This document shows positions 13,799 to 16,574 of a stretch of 16,574 nucleotides of DNA, piece after piece. A model generated the notes under the pieces. That model had not been told where the DNA came from and did no database searches. It saw nothing but the letters and a program-made list of their open reading frames with translations. Origin of the DNA: Auritidibacter sp. Marseille-P8566 (GTDB taxonomy: Bacteria > Bacteroidota > Bacteroidia > Flavobacteriales > Flavobacteriaceae). The DNA lies in contig CALPQA020000009.1 in the NCBI GenBank assembly GCA_943325595.2, positions 1-16,574 of the forward strand, given 5' to 3'. Every line of letters starts with the position of its first letter. The stretch's first letter is position 1. A program made the translations under genes and the position numbers.

Positions 13799-15694
13799 AT
13801 GCCAAAAGCGTTAGAAATTCTTCAAAAATACTGGAAACACGACACTTTTAGGTCGCTTCAAAAAGAGATTATCGACTCTGTTTTGAGCGGTCAAGATACG
13901 TTTGCTTTGTTGCCAACTGGTGGTGGAAAATCGATTTGTTTTCAAGTTCCTGCTATGATGAACGAGGGAATTTGTTTAGTAATTTCGCCTTTGGTTGCTT
14001 TGATGAAAGACCAAGTTCAAAATTTACAAAAGCGCGATATTAAAGCCATTGCACTAACTGGTGGAATAAAATCGGACGAAATGGTGGCGCTTTTAGACAA
14101 TTGCCAGTTTGGAAATTATAAATTTTTATATGTTTCTCCAGAACGCTTGCAAACCGATTGGATTTTAGAGCGAATTAAAATGTTACCCATAACTATTATC
14201 GCCATTGATGAAGCGCATTGTGTGTCGCAATGGGGGCATGATTTTCGTCCCTCGTATCTGAAAATCTCGAATTTAAAAACGCATTTTCCAAAAGTTCCTT
14301 TTATCGCACTGACGGCTTCGGCAACGAAGAGAGTTCAAGAAGATGTAATTTTGCAATTGGGATTGGAGAAAACCGCTGTTTTTCAGAAGTCTTTCAAAAG
14401 AGAAAATATAGCCTATTTTGTGATTGAGGCCGAAGACAAACTGTTTCGGATGGAACAAATTTTAAGAAAAAATCCAGAACCTTCTATTGTATATGTTCGA
14501 AATAGAAAATCATGTTTGGATGTTTCCTCACAATTACAGGCATTGGGTTTTAAATCGACATATTATCATGGCGGTTTATCAGCAAAAGAAAAAGACAAAA
14601 ACATGCAGCTTTGGATGGATGAAGAAGCACAAGTGATTGTGGCTACCAATGCGTTTGGAATGGGAATTGATAAAGCCAATGTAAAAACCGTAATCCATAT
14701 TCAGTTGCCCGAAAATATAGAGAATTACTATCAAGAAGCAGGACGCGCTGGACGAAACGAAGAAAAAGCATTTGCTGTTTTGCTGACCAGTCCTTCTGAT
14801 AAATCGCAAGCCGAAAGTCAGTTTATTGCGGTTTTGCCTGATAAAAAATTCTTGAATACAATGTACGTGAAATTGTGTAATTATTTCCAAATCGCTTATG
14901 GCGAAGGAATTGAGGAGCAGTTTTCGTTTAATTTGAATCAGTTTTGTGGAAAATATGACTTTCCGATTTTGAAAACCTATAATGCCATGCAATTTTTAGA
15001 CCGACAGGGAATTATCACTTTGTCGCAAGAATTTTCAGAAAAAGTGACCGTTCAGTTTATCATTCCATCGAAAGAAGTGATTCGGTATATGAGTTTGAAT
15101 ACTAAAGATGAGCCAATACTTTTAAATTTGCTTCGCTCCTATCCAGGTATTTATGAAGTTCCTGCCAATTTAAACATGGCGTTAATTGCAAAAAAAGCAG
15201 ACACTACTGAAAGTGCCGTAAATGCATTATTACATCAGTTAAAAGAAAAAGGCGTTATCGATTACCAAGCGAAAAGTAATGATACTCGTTTGATTTTTAA
15301 TGTAATTCGGGAAGATGAACGCACGATTAATACTGTTTCAAAATACTTAGAAACGCAAAACAATCTAAAAACAGCGCAATTACAATCGGTTTTATCGTTT
15401 GTAAAAGACACGGAGAATTGCAAAAGCAAGATGATTTTAAATTATTTCGGAGAGAAATCAGATGAAAATTGTGGTATTTGTTCCTATTGCATTGGGCAAA
15501 CCAAAACAGAAATAAAAACGGAAGATATTTCTGAAACAATAGTAGCTTTACTAAAAATCGCACCGATGAATTCGAGAGAAATTCAAATTCACACAAAAAA
15601 ATCAACAGATGCAATTATCTTTGCACTGCAACAATTATTGGAAAATGAATTCATAATCATCCTTTCAAATAATAAATATACCTTAAAATCATAA
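13799..15694 (+). CDS. recQ: RecQ family ATP-dependent DNA helicase
   Basis: RecQ unwinds DNA 3'-5' in recombination and fork repair. The 631-residue product has the complete helicase core: motif 0 FRSLQKEII (17-25), Walker A LLPTGGGKS (37-45), DEAH (137-140) followed by the RecQ aromatic-rich loop CVSQWGHDFRPSY, TASAT (172-176), YHGGLSAKEK (256-265), and the motif V/VI blocks ATNAFGMGID and QEAGRAGRN. The zinc site has the exact RecQ spacing, Cys541-x16-Cys558-xx-Cys561-xx-Cys564. However, it lies about 222 residues after the motif VI arginine, against about 55 in E. coli RecQ. A helical, winged-helix-like insertion (about 350-520) fills the gap. After the zinc site only about 65 residues remain, with no HRDC domain. 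It is downstream of an AAA_28 gene and overlaps fmt by one base. Confidence 0.95.
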   Translation: MPKALEILQKYWKHDTFRSLQKEIIDSVLSGQDTFALLPTGGGKSICFQVPAMMNEGICLVISPLVALMKDQVQNLQKRDIKAIALTGGIKSDEMVALLDNCQFGNYKFLYVSPERLQTDWILERIKMLPITIIAIDEAHCVSQWGHDFRPSYLKISNLKTHFPKVPFIALTASATKRVQEDVILQLGLEKTAVFQKSFKRENIAYFVIEAEDKLFRMEQILRKNPEPSIVYVRNRKSCLDVSSQLQALGFKSTYYHGGLSAKEKDKNMQLWMDEEAQVIVATNAFGMGIDKANVKTVIHIQLPENIENYYQEAGRAGRNEEKAFAVLLTSPSDKSQAESQFIAVLPDKKFLNTMYVKLCNYFQIAYGEGIEEQFSFNLNQFCGKYDFPILKTYNAMQFLDRQGIITLSQEFSEKVTVQFIIPSKEVIRYMSLNTKDEPILLNLLRSYPGIYEVPANLNMALIAKKADTTESAVNALLHQLKEKGVIDYQAKSNDTRLIFNVIREDERTINTVSKYLETQNNLKTAQLQSVLSFVKDTENCKSKMILNYFGEKSDENCGICSYCIGQTKTEIKTEDISETIVALLKIAPMNSREIQIHTKKSTDAIIFALQQLLENEFIIILSNNKYTLKS

Positions 15695-16574
15695 TGGAAA
15701 AATTACGCATCGTTTTTATGGGAACTCCTGAATTTGCCGTGGGCATTTTAGACACCATTATAAAAAACAACTATGAAGTTGTTGGAGTTATTACCGCTGC
15801 CGACAAACCTGCGGGTCGCGGTCAAAAGATAAAGTATTCAGCAGTAAAAGAATATGCTTTAGGGTATAACTTACCTCTTTTGCAACCTACGAATTTGAAA
15901 GATGAGGCTTTTTTATCCGAATTAAAAGCGCTTAACGCTAATTTACAAATAATTGTAGCTTTTAGAATGTTGCCGAAAGTGGTTTGGGAATTACCTAAAT
16001 ACGGTACCTTTAATTTGCACGCCTCTTTATTACCGAATTATCGTGGGGCAGCACCAATCAACTGGGCGATTATCAATGGCGAGACGAAAACTGGAGTTAC
16101 TACCTTTTATATTGATGACAAAATTGATACAGGTGCAATGATATTAAGTTCTGAAATTGAAATAGGTGATGATGAAAATGCAGGACAATTGCACGACCGA
16201 TTGATGAATTTAGGAGGCGCTACTGTTATTGAGACTTTACAATTAATAGAACAAGGAAAAGTAAATCCAAAAATTCAAGAAAACAATTTTGATATCAAAA
16301 CTGCTTACAAACTAGATAAGGAAAATTGCAAGATTGATTGGACAGAACCAGCAAAAGAAATCCATAATTTAATTCGGGGCCTTTCTCCTTATCCAGCCGC
16401 TTGGTGCTTTTTTAAAGACAATGAACAAGAGTGGAATGTAAAAATATATGAGGCAAAAATTATTGAAGAAGTTCATTCCGAAAAAATAGGTCAAATTTTT
16501 GCTTCCAAAAAAGAATTAAAAATTGCAGTAAATGGAGGATTTATTCAAATTTTAAGTTTACAATTTCCAGGCAA
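15694..16574 (+). CDS. fmt: Methionyl-tRNA formyltransferase (3' end cut by window)
   Basis: Fmt formylates Met-tRNA(fMet) using 10-formyl-tetrahydrofolate, providing the initiator tRNA. The frame starts at the ATG at 15694-15696, sharing one base with the recQ stop (TAATG), so translation is probably coupled. About 293 residues are visible of the usual 310-315. The start reads MEKLRIVFMGTPEFAVGIL. Catalytic positions are present: Asn107 and His109 in FNLHASLLPNYRGAAPINWA and Asp145 in IDDKIDTGAM. The C-terminal OB-like domain begins near YKLDKENCKIDW and includes IRGLSPYPAAWC. The gene is intact as far as the window goes; only the last few residues are missing. Confidence 0.96.
   Translation, partial: MEKLRIVFMGTPEFAVGILDTIIKNNYEVVGVITAADKPAGRGQKIKYSAVKEYALGYNLPLLQPTNLKDEAFLSELKALNANLQIIVAFRMLPKVVWELPKYGTFNLHASLLPNYRGAAPINWAIINGETKTGVTTFYIDDKIDTGAMILSSEIEIGDDENAGQLHDRLMNLGGATVIETLQLIEQGKVNPKIQENNFDIKTAYKLDKENCKIDWTEPAKEIHNLIRGLSPYPAAWCFFKDNEQEWNVKIYEAKIIEEVHSEKIGQIFASKKELKIAVNGGFIQILSLQFPG

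Overview
The window looks like chromosomal DNA of a Flavobacterium-like member of the Bacteroidota. The evidence is its low GC content, the absence of Shine-Dalgarno sequences, -7 boxes of the TAnnTTTG type, a 6S RNA between zapA and rny, the DUF493/DUF4290/murA cluster, two flavobacterial-type outer-membrane barrel genes and a DUF5686 protein. Most of it is ordinary housekeeping DNA. All functional calls rest on reading motifs in the sequence; no database search was possible.

Left part (1-3650): the 3' end of a probable zapA, a well-folded 6S RNA, and rny (RNase Y), which ends at a strong terminator. A 750-bp gene-free stretch follows between the converging rny and xerD genes. It holds a GC-richer repeat-like block, ten tandem copies of a 21-22-bp unit with one inverted copy beside it, a small palindrome and a degenerate purine/pyrimidine-biased repeat. 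The minus-strand xerD recombinase gene comes next.

Middle-left (3600-6570): a block of small minus-strand genes for exported proteins, each with its own terminator. It contains two outer-membrane beta-barrels, one decayed secreted-protein gene (frameshift in a T7 run plus an in-frame stop), and one lipoprotein of a family I cannot name. A 510-bp AT-rich gap with small repeats separates this block from aroQ.

Middle-right (6569-12991): aroQ (shikimate pathway) and a large DUF5686 outer-membrane protein on the plus strand converge on a likely minus-strand operon reading DUF493 - DUF4290 - murA - CDF metal exporter. A bidirectional terminator lies between them. MurA carries Asp where the fosfomycin-sensitive enzymes have Cys.

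Right part (12984-16574): a divergent promoter region containing a compact, possibly pseudoknotted element. It precedes a plus-strand run of a P-loop ATPase/kinase-like gene (GTG start), a RecQ helicase whose zinc-binding cysteines are displaced by a large insertion, and fmt (Met-tRNA formyltransferase). The fmt gene overlaps the recQ stop by one base and is cut by the window edge.

I found no clear new defence or mobile system. The observations most worth following are the 13.06-13.16 kb structured element, the 21-22-bp tandem array and the RecQ architecture.
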